NCBI RefSeq assembly: GCF_010015445.1
Contig: NC_053134.1
Span: forward strand, 16,986,629 to 17,050,628
Direction: 5' to 3'
DNA from: Perca fluviatilis
Lineage: Eukaryota > Chordata > Actinopteri > Perciformes > Percidae
DNA: 64,000 nt
How positions within the stretch are numbered: the stretch's first letter is position 1; each line of letters begins with the position of its first letter. The notes below the pieces were generated by a model. It ran no database searches. It was not told the DNA's origin and worked only from the letters and a program-made list of their open reading frames with translations. Of the stretch, positions 12,045 to 23,281 are shown piece after piece. The translations under genes were made by a program, and so were the position numbers.

Positions 12045-14104
12045 CCCCCTCCTTACTATAATAACTGCATACAGTCCCTTACCATTCAGAAATAAAGTAA
12101 ATTAAGTCCAAGGTTGAGATTTGTGAAGGTTTGTAAAACTCATAAACATACTTGGATAGGGAAATTTTTTTGTTTCCTTTGAGCCTTGTGCTGAACTGCC
12201 TTGAATGTTTGATTAGCCCCCCCCCCCATGTGAAAATAGCTTTGTCCAACCAAGAAACATTCCATAGTCGTGACATAATTACTTTGAGGCTCTATGAGGC
12301 ACTGTCACACACACATGACCGCTCCACGATCACTGCTACCTACTTTGAAATTATTAAAGCATTGCATCTCATAAACTCCTTTTAGAAACGTTGCATGCAT
12401 TTGCCGTGTCTGAGAAGGAAAAACGTATGAGGCAGTACAGACGTTGACTAATGTGTAAAAATAGTGAGCGTGTGTAAAACCTGGAATAAACTTTCTGAGT
12501 GAGGGGGTTGGCCGGCTAGCAGGCATGACTTCATTACTGTGTTTATTACTATGCAAGAATAAGGCTGCTCATGTAATACATTGTAACAGAGAACCTATGT
12601 AATAATAGGAATGAAGGGAATCATTTATCAATTATAATAGGAAAGAAGAACCTACAGTATTTCATAATATTTAGGGAAAGAAAGAAATGTGTCATAACAT
12701 AAGGTGTAGGAAGGGTTATGCGAAGTGAACATGATGTACAAAACAAAGGCCTTCAACAATTGGTAATAATGATACCAAACAGTTTGGAGAAAAAAGTGTA
12801 ATGTAAGAATTGAAGGAGTAAAATGTAATACTCATAGTGATTAGAGTGATCAATAATCAATGGGAAATGCCTATCACAAGTTTTGAGAGCCCAAATTATA
12901 TTCAAAGTCCTTATTGTGTCTGAGTCCAGATTTATTTTATGTTGTTTCCTTCATCGTTTCAGCTCCATCAATTTTAGTTAAACATCAACATTTTAATTGG
13001 TATACACCAAGATACATTAAAAGACAAAACGGTAAATAAGTCATTTTTCAGTATGTGGCTTTATTGTCAGAATTGTACTGTTCGAGTAAAATAAGAGAAA
13101 TTCTTATGTGTCTTTAAAATCAGATTAGTCTTTGACCGGTAAAAACTAATTCAGTTTTCCATATTGCTGATTTACCATTTCAAGACATAAGCCAATTAAG
13201 AGGTCAAAAAGTCATCAACCTTTTTTTTTCTGTTATGAAGAGAGAATAGCAGTGTCTCTCTTCACTTCTTCCTAAGTAACCAAATGCACATGATGGTGTC
13301 TTTCAGGACGTTAGAGTGCTTTTTTTCCACCTCATACTGTAGACCTAAATCCAAACGAGGATGTGTTAAACATGTAAAAGAAGAATTCAAGCGGGAAAAG
13401 TCAGTTCAACGTGACTCGAGGAGGAGAAGAGTTCCAAAACAACACGTGATGCAAGCACTACACGTGAATGTATTTCACGTTTGATGGAGAAGGGGAAATG
13501 GCCGCCTTTGCCAAGATATTTGACCTACTTCTAGTCGAGCCGAAGGAGAAGTGGGGCACCAGGGCGCAAGAGAGCAACAGGTCTGGAGCAGGAGCGCATT
13601 GCGCAGATTGAATGAGGAGATTTTAGCATTATGATAACAGGGTATGAAGCTATTTATAATCATTAGTAACACTTTTAAAGCATACATTTATAATGAAGTA
13701 GCATTACAGTGAGACACAAAAACATTTTAATGCGCTGGTCAATTTGAGATTTGGGACGTTTTTGGAAAAGCTTCATTAACATTCACCTGTAGACGGTTAT
13801 CCATCTCAGTAGTTACAAAAAACGTTCTAGTTGCATTCCTATATTCTGAAGGTTTTACAGTGGGGGTATGGAATGATACAAAGACTGTATAAAATTAAAA
13901 AAATAAAACCTAGCTTTGACTCTAATATGTCAACAAAATGAACAACAAATGTTCAGATTTCTGTTCTGGAAATGTATGCAAATTAGCACATATTTAATAA
14001 GAGAATGCCTCATTTGCATCTTTAATAACATTTAATAAAACGTGTAATACAAAAACAAATTGTCTTAATTAGTAGCTACTCAACTGTGAACGGTGACATC
14101 TAAA
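12045..14104 (+). repeat. Tandem duplication, copy 2 (A2 + 1.3 kb + B2)
   Basis: A2 (12045-12125) matches A1, and B2 (13437-14104) matches B1, but here about 1.31 kb (12126-13436) separates them. Either the ancestral unit was A-X-B and copy 1 lost X, or X inserted into copy 2. B2 carries a 3-base insertion (ATGATAAC vs ATAAC) and other small differences. It ends about 200 bp upstream of the probable promoter of the CDK-inhibitor gene. Confidence 0.8.
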
Positions 14105-14286
14105 AAAATGTTTTATCCTATTCACCCGTACAGTCTCTCCCCTTAAATGCAGTGATATTACTTTTTTTCTTTTCTTTTGCAGCAATGCAACATGTAGGCC
14201 TAGCTTGTGTTGCGTTTATTTGTCGTGAATTTATGGTAACGATTTTCACCTCCTGCTGCGCTCCAATGACTGTTTATGATGGAAAC

Positions 14287-14322
14287 CACGTGACTGACTC
14301 CGCTACCAAAGATCCTCTATAA
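14287..14322 (+). promoter_or_regulatory. Putative core promoter of the CDK-inhibitor gene (E-box, TATA-like)
   Basis: A palindromic E-box CACGTG is at 14287-14292 and a TATA-like CTATAA at 14317-14322. The first-exon splice donor lies about 260 bp downstream. A second TATA-like CTATATGC is at 14431. Human CDKN1A also has a TATA-containing promoter. Assignment rests on position only; no start site is visible in sequence. Confidence 0.4.
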
Positions 14323-14344
14323 CCGCCTCTGCCTATACTAGGAC

Positions 14345-14584
14345 CATAGAGGACGTCCCCGCTGTCTTTTGAGTTCATAACAAACAAGTCGCAGATAAAG
14401 GGTCAAGGACGACCCTCCCGTGGGTGGTGCCTATATGCTCAACGTGACAGTCTGTTTCCACGGAGCTGTCAGGAACACATATCACTCCTCCGACTGGATG
14501 AATTGTGCGGAGTGTGGGGACGAAACGCTCGAGACGTGAAACTCAACTTTTGAATAGCCTACTTTTGAGATATTGACGCTGATG
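14345..14584 (+). other. Probable 5' UTR exon 1 of the CDK-inhibitor gene
   Basis: A strong donor (GATG|GTAAGA) ends this segment at 14584, and the coding exon has a good acceptor (TCCGACAG|G) at 16668, implying a 2.08 kb 5' intron as in other Cip/Kip genes. The left end is a guess from the TATA-like element. The exon contains an upstream ORF starting ATG 14435 (in-frame second ATG at 14498) and stopping TGA 14537-14539. Another ATG (14582-14584) sits exactly on the splice junction. Confidence 0.5.
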
Positions 14585-16672
14585 GTAAGAGGGGAATATT
14601 TTTGTGTTACTCTGGTCGAGGCTTGACGTTGTAGTTCATTTTTGTTCATAATGTAAACTTATGTTGATGCCGTTTTGCACCACTTTGCCAGTCGTTGGTA
14701 CCCTTTTAAGAGTCAATGCCTGTGCAAGTAATTACTATTTTGTTGTTGTTCGTAATATTCAAATGGTTATCATGTGGCTAGCTGTTGTGTGTGTTAACAT
14801 TGTCAAGATGCGGGCTGTTTGTGTCGCATCTCATTGACCCACATAAGCAGTGAATGTAACTGCGTCACGCAGTTTTTTTCCTCCACACTACGGTCACTTT
14901 ACAAAACCTTAAAGTGAATTTCCTGATGTTGTTTTATTCAACATTGCACCGTAATGTGCTGCGGTTGCAGAGATAGTTGATGCATTTTTAACCGTAGCAT
15001 TTTAAAAAGCAGTTTGGTGTAAAAAGATATTAAGGGTGTTCTCGGTGTTTTTCTGCAAGTGCATGGGGACACCGATCATGTAGCTAACCTTATCTATATA
15101 CCGCGCCCACTTCATTTTTGACGAAAACAACTTTCACTCGGAGAGAGAGTAGCTCCGTTGGTTTGTGTTGTTCCATCAAGTCTTTTGATATATCCCAATC
15201 CAGCTCTGAAGGAAACAAACGAGGAAACTGAAGTTGTGCGGGTTAAATATATATTATTGCTAGTGATAGTGTATACGCACTTATGCAACCTTTTGAATTT
15301 GTCGCATGCCGTGGTTTCCGACACATGGTTTTTAACAAGTTACACGATAAAATTACAGACTATTTGGAGTGCTCTTCCTAGCTATACTGTATATTCTGTA
15401 GGTCTCAAACACTTGCGCAACGCTTTGCTCCCCCCCCCCCAGCCCCCTCTGACGTGTTGTTTTGCAAGCCTCCCTCTTATTTCTGTCTTCAAGCTGATCT
15501 TGGGCTGATAAGATGCCAGGCTGGTGTTCATTCTACGCATTTCTTGTTTCTGTTTTTTTTTTTAACTAATGACGCAACTATAATGAAGTGCCTAGAATAT
15601 TTTGTGCTTAATTACTGTTATTTGTGAACAATTGCTTTCTAAACTAGAGGTTGGGAAAGTGCTGAATTAACTCACTATGGGGCCCCTTTTCAGCTTCCCA
15701 CACCCCTTGCCCACAAGTTACTATGTGAGCATTGGATTACACGCAAATGTATTGACATATGGTGTAAACACAATATTAACTGAAAGGTATAATGACAATG
15801 TTTTGACACAGGGCGCCTATACAAACAAGATCAAAAGATACACATCATAATGTAGATATGATGGCCAAAACAGCAAAAGGCATTTGTTATTGATTTAACT
15901 CATTAAAACAGTCAATTTAGTGGCTTATATATCTGTATCAGTTTGCAACATTTAGGATCAGGGAAATACAACAGTTCAGACCTTAAATATATATAGTGTG
16001 GTAATAGATCAGCAACAGAACCATATGTCTCAGCTCTAGATTAGTTATTACTGCCCATCCCAGAAAACGCGTCTTCTTTTACTGCCATACACACAGCTGA
16101 TAAAGCACTGAGGCTCAGAGTCAGCAAGGGAATGTGTTGGCATATGATGAGAAGCATTATAGAATATTAATTAGCAGTGTCGAAATCAATCTCGGAATTC
16201 AACGGTATTGCTCTAATTAAATCTGTCAACTAGTAGCTGAGGTATGTGGGAAACATTCCTCACAAGTAGCCCAACATGGGCGTTTTCTCTATGTGACCTG
16301 CTGACCCGAACTGTCCACCTTTGACTGGCAGACACCAGAGCAGGTGGATAATGAGGTTCACTTTGACACGGCAGGGCAGTGAATTTTGTCGTGAGATTTA
16401 TTTGGTGTTGGTGGAGTTACCTGTTGCTGCAGTAATTACTCGGTGGGTTATGGCCACACGTGTAGTTGATCACATAAAACAGAAAGGCGTCCAAGAGGGC
16501 AGATATTGCCTATGTGTTGGGGTGGGGTGGGGTTTGGGCACTTAATAGCTTGTATGTCTGTAACTAATCTATGGCATTAAAAACCCAGATCACACCTAAA
16601 TGAAACTCTGCAGGCCTAACGCTCAACCTCTGACCTTCCTCTAACACTTTGTGTTTGTTCTCCGACAGGGAT

Positions 16673-17430
16673 ATGGCGATGGCTTCTCCATCGGCATCAC
16701 CAGCAGGACCAGCTACGGAGGCATCCAACCCAGAGCTCTCACGCCGGGGGTGCATTGAGGCTTTGAAATTGAAGGTGGGGCCGGCGCGGAGAAACCTCTT
16801 CGGGCCTGTGGACCACCAGCAGCTGCAGCAGGACTTCCAGCGGCTGCTCTGTATGGACGTGGAGGTGGCCAACAAGCGCTGGAACTTTGATTTCCAGAGA
16901 GAAATGCCAGAAGAGGGCTCCGACTTGGAGTGGGAGGAGCTCAGTTACGAGGACGTGCCGGCGTTTTACCACAGCTGCACGGTTAGGTCAGCGCAATGTC
17001 CAGTGGCCAAGAGGCGGGCATCGTCTTCGTCGGGCAAGTGTTCCCCAGGGTCCAGCAGCACGTCCGAGTCTGGGGATGAGTACCTGGAGGTGACCACAAG
17101 GGGGTGCTACCGGATCCGACGGCAAGGAAAACGTAAACAGTCTGCCATCACAGGTCAGTCCACCAGATATCTTAAATAAATAGTTAATTAAATCATTTGA
17201 CATTTGGGATATTCTCTTATTCCCTCTCTTGCCTAACAAGGCAAGGCAAGTTTTATGCATGTGACCCAAAAATCAAAACTATATATTACAATATAGTAAA
17301 GTGATTTTAGTTGTGAGAGTCGTCCCGGAAGTATTTTTCCTCACTTTGCGTCGTCTTCTTTTACCCTCCAGATTTCTTCAAGGTGAAGAAGATGAAGCTT
17401 CTGCATTACAAAGCATCTTCTCTGCAGTAG
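16673..17430 (+). CDS. Cip/Kip cyclin-dependent kinase inhibitor, p21 type (cdkn1a/cdkn1d)
   Basis: Two coding exons, 16673-17153 and 17372-17430 (AG|GT and AG sites, phase 1), give 179 aa. Members bind cyclin-CDK complexes in the nucleus and block G1/S progression. The CDI domain spans about residues 39-102: cyclin-binding RNLF (40-43), the WNFDF strand (70-74) and the FYHS 3-10 helix (98-101) that enters the kinase ATP site. The C-terminus carries a PCNA-binding PIP box Q156-S-A-I-T-D-F-F163. Its TD residues and a basic K167 at +4 are the PIP-degron pattern read by CRL4-Cdt2. The PIP box points to p21 rather than p27/p57. A basic stretch RRQGKRKQ is a likely NLS. ATG 16673 was chosen because it directly follows the acceptor; a second in-frame ATG is two codons on. 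Family is certain; whether this is the orthologue of mammalian CDKN1A or the fish paralogue cdkn1d is not, and the slc37a3/dennd2a neighbourhood rather favours a non-CDKN1A locus. Confidence 0.93.
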
Positions 17431-18110
17431 AAAAGCACAACGTAGACCCAGTGGAGGACCACCAAGTGGTCGACATCCCTCTACACGTAACCTCACATAG
17501 ATATGTGTCATATCATATGTATATATGTAGCAATTTGTAACGGACTGTCCACCAGCTCATTCAGCATGGGCTCAAAAACACCTCTGACACCACATACCTT
17601 AGATTTTCAGCACAAGGAAGCTAGCATGATCCTAGTTAATCAAGCTCAGACCTTAGGAACGGTTTTTGTTTAACTATAAATATTATATATATTCTATATA
17701 CTGTTTTCATCATTTTTTTTTTTTTTTTAACTATACTGTGAAATTATTTTTGAATGCAGACTCTTAATAACAGAAAACGGGCTCCAGTTTTAAGAGGTTA
17801 ATTGTCTTCTGAGCGGCCTGCGGCTAGTATTTGACGTCAGTCCTCTGGCCTTTCTTCTCCCTCTTGCTAAAAGTCACGAGATGGTTTTGATTAGATGAGT
17901 TGCTATTCCTGGTTTGCACCACACTTAGCCTTTAGTCTCGCCCCAGGGCTCTGATAGCAGGAGTCAAGTCAGGGGTCAAAACCTCACCCGGGGCTCAAAA
18001 TGTGGCAGCGCGACTGTGATTAGTTCCGGGGCAAAGGTCAACGGTGGAGGTTCAGCAATAAGGTAACGTGGCAGTACCTGTACAACAGTGACTTCTATTC
18101 TTATGTGATT

Positions 18111-18120
18111 ATTTATTTAT
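18111..18120 (+). promoter_or_regulatory. AU-rich element in the CDK-inhibitor 3' UTR
   Basis: ATTTATTTAT contains two overlapping AUUUA pentamers, the class bound by HuR and TTP family proteins. Function is inferred from motif and location. Confidence 0.4.
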
Positions 18121-19230
18121 CATTCGTGATGCTAGATCGTCAAAAAAAATAAAAAAAGATAATTAGAAAAAATTGGATGTGTAAAGCAAGGCAACATAAG
18201 CTGTTTAGAAGTCATTATGGGTCATATATACGCTCCACCGTTGTCACTTAATAATATTGGCCATATATATATATACATTTAACACCATCACAACGAAAAA
18301 TGTACAAACTACAAATCATATCCCCTTTTTGGTTTGCATTATTTGCATATTGGGGCTGTACAAAGTACAAATCTATACTTTTTTTGGCAACAGACTACAA
18401 CATTACTTTATTTCGTTTTGTCAGCTTTATGCTTGTAATGATGTAGACATCTTCCACTCTTTGTCTTCATGTCCACCTTGGAGTTGTTAAATACACCCAT
18501 TTTCTCTATGAAGCAAGTGTAGCGTTTTGTCCCCATGTTGCAGCTCAGAGGAACCCTAACCTTTCAGTTCCACTTTTGGTCGTTTTTTTCTTTTTTTCTT
18601 TATGAAGAGTTGAGCTGCTTCTCTTTTTTTTGTCTCTTTGTCGTTCTATAAATGTTAGTGTGTACATAATAACAAGTGTTTGTGTATGACTATGTTGGTT
18701 TGGTGTTTGTCTTGAGGTACAGTTGTAACAGCTGAGGCAGTTGAACCAAAGAGAAGTTGCCGTGCTGTTAAATTAGAAACAGATCATTTATACAAGTAAC
18801 TCAGTGAGCGAGGTCAGTATTCTGTCACGGGTCAGAAGATCTTCAAATATATAGTGTAAACACACCACAACTGCTCAACACGCAGTTTGGGTGACTCAAA
18901 TAGGATGTGCTGACTTCTTTCTCCCTACCTACAGTCATTCTAATTTGTACATGGATAAAAAGCCATAATCTGGATACATCCACTCTTACTACCTCATCAA
19001 GTGATTTAGTAAAACAAAACAAGTTACGTACAAGTTCACTGCAAAAAAACAACAAACAAAACCAACGTAGCTCAGGTTGCAGGCGAAAGAGAGACAGAAA
19101 CAAGGGGGGCTTATTATTTTGTTGTGGTAAAAGCGGTCGAGGTTCAGCACTCAACCGGTGTCTCGTTTCGCATCAGGTAAAAGAGTCAATGTGTCAGCAG
19201 TGAGCAGAGGAAAATGGGGGGTGGGGTGTG

Positions 19231-19232
<2 letters not shown>

Positions 19233-19263
<31 letters not shown>
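19233..19263. repeat. (GT)n microsatellite
   Basis: Pure GT run of about 31 bp after a G-rich segment, inside the presumed 3' UTR. Confidence 0.9.
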
Positions 19264-19264
<1 letters not shown>

Positions 19265-20340
19265 CGTGGGGGTATAGGCAGCTTTTGTTTTTCTATCCCT
19301 CTCTCGCTGCCTCACTTTGCTCCCCCATAAATAGACAGAGCAGAGGAAATGGTGGTGGTGTGGGGGAAAGGGACAAACTGTAATAAAAAGGAACCCTCAC
19401 CAGAAAATGTCACCGACCCCTTCTGGATCAAAGGGTCTCTTTTTCTACCCAGACAAGCGGCCTGTGATTCAGACACGCTTTTGTCGGTCCCCTTTAAAGT
19501 CTCTCAGTCTCTCTTTCACGAACCAAACGCCTCAATCTGCGAAAAATGGGCATGAAAGTAGTTGTTCATAATCATGTTGTTATCTTTCATGGCTCAACAA
19601 GGCGATATTTCACAGATCTAAAAATAGCAAATATGGCTATCTGAAAGTTGTTGTTTTTTGCCAACTTTTGATGCGTGCGTGTGTGTGTGTGTGACAATGT
19701 TTGTGTGCACCTATCTTCACAGACAAAACTTTCAAAGTATATTAACTTATTTTGAGTCTAGGGAAATAATTATAAATTCCCCATATTTCTTGATATAACT
19801 GTGTTGTTTCTGGAACTACATATTTGCACTACTTTAAACATTGACAAGAGAACTTTTTTATGGTAATCTTTTTAAAAAGACAAAAACATACAAATACTCA
19901 CTGAGAAACAGATTAGAAATGACTTGACATTTGTAATTATTAAAAATGTTTTCCTTCAATCAGAGTTGTCACATTGTTAGACCCAGTTTCTAACATTAAT
20001 TGGCGGTAGTAATCCTCAAGTCTGTTGGGTGGAAAACTAAAATGATGCATGTCAAGATTAATCTGCTAGTGTCTCACTGTGCCCAAGCAAACTTCGCCTG
20101 TCGCAGCTATATTGAAGTGTAGCGGTTTTTTTGTTATAACTTTGTATATGCATGTGAGTGTATGATAATCTTTGTATGGGATTTGTCATTGTTATTTAAT
20201 GCTGGTTCATGTACCCTTGCTACATGTAAGTGTATTTGTATGGGATCAAAATCCTTTTTGATAATTGTAAAGAAAATATATTGGTGGGTTGTTGGGGCAT
20301 TGTTGCCTTTCTCATTGTTGATTTCATATAGTGTGCTCAA

Positions 20341-20346
20341 AATAAA
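20341..20346 (+). terminator. Candidate poly(A) signal of the CDK-inhibitor gene
   Basis: AATAAA preceded by GT/T-rich sequence at 20.11-20.33 kb. It lies about 200 bp before a MITE and faces the converging slc37a3 gene. Confidence 0.5.
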
Positions 20347-20545
20347 AAAATTAATGATATTGATATAAACTACAAAATACTGGTCTGAATTTCTTGTTTC
20401 CACTCTGTTTTTTAAGTGTTGTGAGCATAGATGTATTAAGAGAAGCAAAGGATGGTTGAAACGTGCAGGTTCTTGTGTGTAATAGCACCCCCTGGTGGTT
20501 TTAAAGTAACTGCACAGTCAATCCTATGGCAATACTGTGTCGTGA

Positions 20546-21114
20546 AGTGCTCATATTATGCTTTTTGGCTTTTTCCATTTCCTTTATTGTGTTATCTAGC
20601 TTTTTTTTGTGCACATTATAGGTTTACAAAGTGAAAAAGCAAAAAGTCCATCCCAAAGGGACTTACCATCTCCAACAGAAAACACTGTTCACCAACTGCT
20701 CCAAACAGCTCTATTGTAGTCCAGCCTTTATTTCCGTGATGAACGTGCGTCACTTTGTAACACACGTTATAATGCTCGCCTAGCTGCTAACGTGGCACGC
20801 CCTCATACTCTGCTTCTGACTGGCTAGTAGTCCTTACCTAGGTACTGTCAGGGCACGCCCTCATACTCTGCTTCTGACTGGCTGGTTGTCCTTACCTAGA
20901 TACTGCGCATGTGCGCCTCCCAACAAAGATGGAACAGAAGTGAGAGGTCTCACTCTGTAGCTAAAACAGAGAGCTCAACGCACAGGGTGAAAAGAGGAGC
21001 TGCAGCAATGTGCAGTACAACAAAACTATGGTGTTTTTTTGAAAATGAAACCATGATTCTGATATAACCTCTAAATACAATTATGAACCTGAAAATGAGC
21101 AAAATATGAGCGCT
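20546..21114 (+). mobile_element. MITE, AGTGCTCATATTATGC family, copy 1
   Basis: Left terminus AGTGCTCATATTATGC and right terminus ...AAAATATGAGCGCT form inverted ends. The right flank is TTAA; the left flank has mutated to GTGA. The interior matches the copies at 47210-47716 and, inverted, 52297-52793. This copy is longer because a roughly 58-bp block beginning GGCACGCCCTCATACTCTGC is tandemly duplicated (about 20794-20912). No transposase is encoded. Confidence 0.85.
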
Positions 21115-22262
21115 TTAATAAATAAAGTTTAGAAAGGAAACAGTTACAAGACCAAAATTGTAAAACAATAAAAATCCACCGATACCATCACTATCTTATC
21201 TGAAATATTCTGTAGATAACTCGCAATTTGCCAAATGTACCTTACATTTATTTAAAAAGGAAAATTTGCATTTACACAAGTTAAAACTCAAAAAGTACAT
21301 AAAACAAAATAAATACACCACAGATAGGGTTACACATTCCACAAACATTTCAATTTACATTCTATTACACTCTGCAAGTTCAGAGACATCGGAGGTGTAG
21401 TCTCATTTTATGCTCCAGTGCTCTTGGTTTAGCATAAGAAACACATCTCATACCAGTAATGATGATACAAAGATGCCCTGCTGTCACAGATGTTAAAAGT
21501 ACTTTCAATGGTCGACATGCAACAGAGCAAACTAAAATGTTGTGTCTACTGGCCACAGTGGCTGAAAGAAAAAAAAATTATAATAAAAAAAAAAAAAATT
21601 ACATATTCTAGTTTTTTTTCCTGATTTGAACCAAAACAATCTTCCCCCAAAATGATGGCTGGTTACTGACCGCAGTGTCTAGTAAAGTAGACAACCTGCC
21701 CAATTATTAACTAGCATATGGCTGGTGTTATACTGTATGACCTTTGCCCACCCTGATCATGAGTAATTTACCTTTATTGGCCTTTAAATCTGTTCAGACA
21801 CAGATTGGCAGTCAAGTTCCCCAAACAACCGTGAGAAGGTGCAGCTCCTGCTACAAACAGGCAACATGTGTCTCTTCTGCAATGTCAGTATGCAGTTTAC
21901 ACTTTAAAGTGCATTAGGCATGCTACACTGTAAACTTAATGGGTCAGGCAATGGTAGATTTTTCTTATTGTGTTTATATCACATATCACATGTGGGTTTT
22001 CATGGCAATTGCATGTGACTTAAGACACTAAAACTTGAAAAAGGAATGAGCATACAGTAAATCAATCAGTGACTGACACATACACAGAATCGAGAGAACC
22101 AGTCCCCGCAGACAGTATAGCTTCTAACCCTGATTACACAACACTGTACACAAGAGAAACCAAGCTAAGATCTGAGTGGTTCACTAAAATCTTCCAGACT
22201 TTGCCTACTGTACTACAGTGCAATATTCATTATCTCGACCGAAAACAACAAAAAGATCATAC

Positions 22263-23281
22263 TAGGGATGGGCATTCGATTACATTTTCTTCGTCGATCG
22301 TCGGGAGAATTAACGATCGACTATCGATTAATCATTAATATTTTTATATTAAAATTCATTATTTATTTAACTTTTTATAAATTAAAAATACAATGAAAAT
22401 ACAAAAATACAGCGTGTTTTTCCTCGATGAGATCTTAATTACAAGAAGAACAACTTGTGGCAGTTAAACTGGACGTTATAGATATAGATATAGATTATAA
22501 ATATATGCGCTGCGGTGCGGCGCTCTGAAGCAGCAGAACCTGTAGCTGCGAGCCGGCGTTCTTAAACAGAATGTAACTCAAAACTATCCAAGGCACGGGA
22601 CAAAGCCTAATAAAAAATAACCAGTAGGCTAACTCAGATACAACTTCTGCACCAGTCTACTGATGTGCGTTGAGAAAGATAAGCATGTTGACATCATCTG
22701 GGGTGAGACGCGACCGCTACCTGGTGACTGATAGTCCAGCCGCCGAAAACACCTGCGTTGCTGGGATGCGCAGGTACCTCCGCGCTAACTTGGCCAGCCT
22801 GGGGAACCTTATTCCGTTCTTCCTAGTGAGTTTCTACCAGTCTGGTGATGGTACGTCGTGACTGAATGTGATATGCTGGTTCCAATATCCATCTCAATGA
22901 ACTTGCAGGTCCCTTGGGTAGGCTACATCATTTGAGTCGTGGCCGTGTTGTACTTATACACGGCATCTCAGTGTTTGCCGTGAACTAAATCGTTTAAAAA
23001 AAAAAAAAAAAAAGGTCCCACGCCACACTTCGCCGTGTCCTCTTCATGATTACTTTTGAAATCAAAACGGAAACTCGCAGCCAGGTAACTTGAGTATGGA
23101 GTCAAATATTGCCCCAGAGTGGTAAAATGTTTAATTGCTGCCACACTGTGAAATTAATTTAATTGCTTCAAGACTCACACTACGCAACGCAACCAGCATT
23201 AGTTTAATCAATGACAAATTAACGTCAGACAAAATTCTTAATAATCAATTATCGATCGTCGATTAATCATGCCCATCCCTA
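22263..23281. mobile_element. Nonautonomous hAT-type DNA transposon with 8-bp TSD
   Basis: The element begins TAGGGATGGGCATTCGATTA and ends TAATCATGCCCATCCCTA, inverted termini, flanked on both sides by the exact 8-bp duplication GATCATAC (22255-22262 and 23282-23289). An 8-bp duplication and short TIRs define the hAT superfamily. Subterminal CGATCGTCG-type words also repeat in inverted orientation. At 1019 bp it encodes no complete transposase; a 63-codon frame at 22670-22861 has no similarity I recognise. It lies 620 bp past the slc37a3 stop codon. Confidence 0.92.

Larger units (their letters stand above)
1..14286. other. Gene-free 5' flank with repeats
   Basis: I see no exon chain, recognisable protein domain or RNA gene here. 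The open frames are short, lack family similarity that I recognise, and several are only the translation of microsatellites. The sequence is AT-rich single-copy DNA interspersed with a SINE near the left end, MITE-like fragments, CA/TG runs at 7.3-7.55 kb, a compound foldback at 4.1 kb and a split tandem duplication at 11.2-14.1 kb. Its right edge lies just upstream of the CDK-inhibitor gene, so distal regulatory elements for that gene could be here, but none can be read from sequence alone. Confidence 0.7.
17431..20346 (+). other. Probable long 3' UTR of the CDK-inhibitor gene
   Basis: From the TAG stop to the first convincing poly(A) signal about 2.9 kb downstream there is no further exon. 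The interval is T-rich and UTR-like, with an AU-rich element (ATTTATTTAT, 18111-18120) and a GT microsatellite at 19.23 kb. Mammalian p21 mRNA also has a long ARE-bearing 3' UTR bound by stability factors. An earlier cleavage site cannot be excluded. Confidence 0.5.

Noticed and set aside
15158..15508. 116-codon frame in the 5' intron of the CDK-inhibitor gene
   Set aside because: Lies within the intron and runs into a poly-C tract; no similarity seen.
16564..17269. Antisense frames opposite the CDK-inhibitor coding exon
   Set aside because: Shadow frames of a GC-rich coding exon; the plus strand shows the CDI domain and PIP box.
22670..22861. 63-codon frame inside the hAT element as a transposase remnant
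   Set aside because: No hAT motif (DGAK, LDES, dimerisation block) can be read in it; treated as noncoding element sequence.
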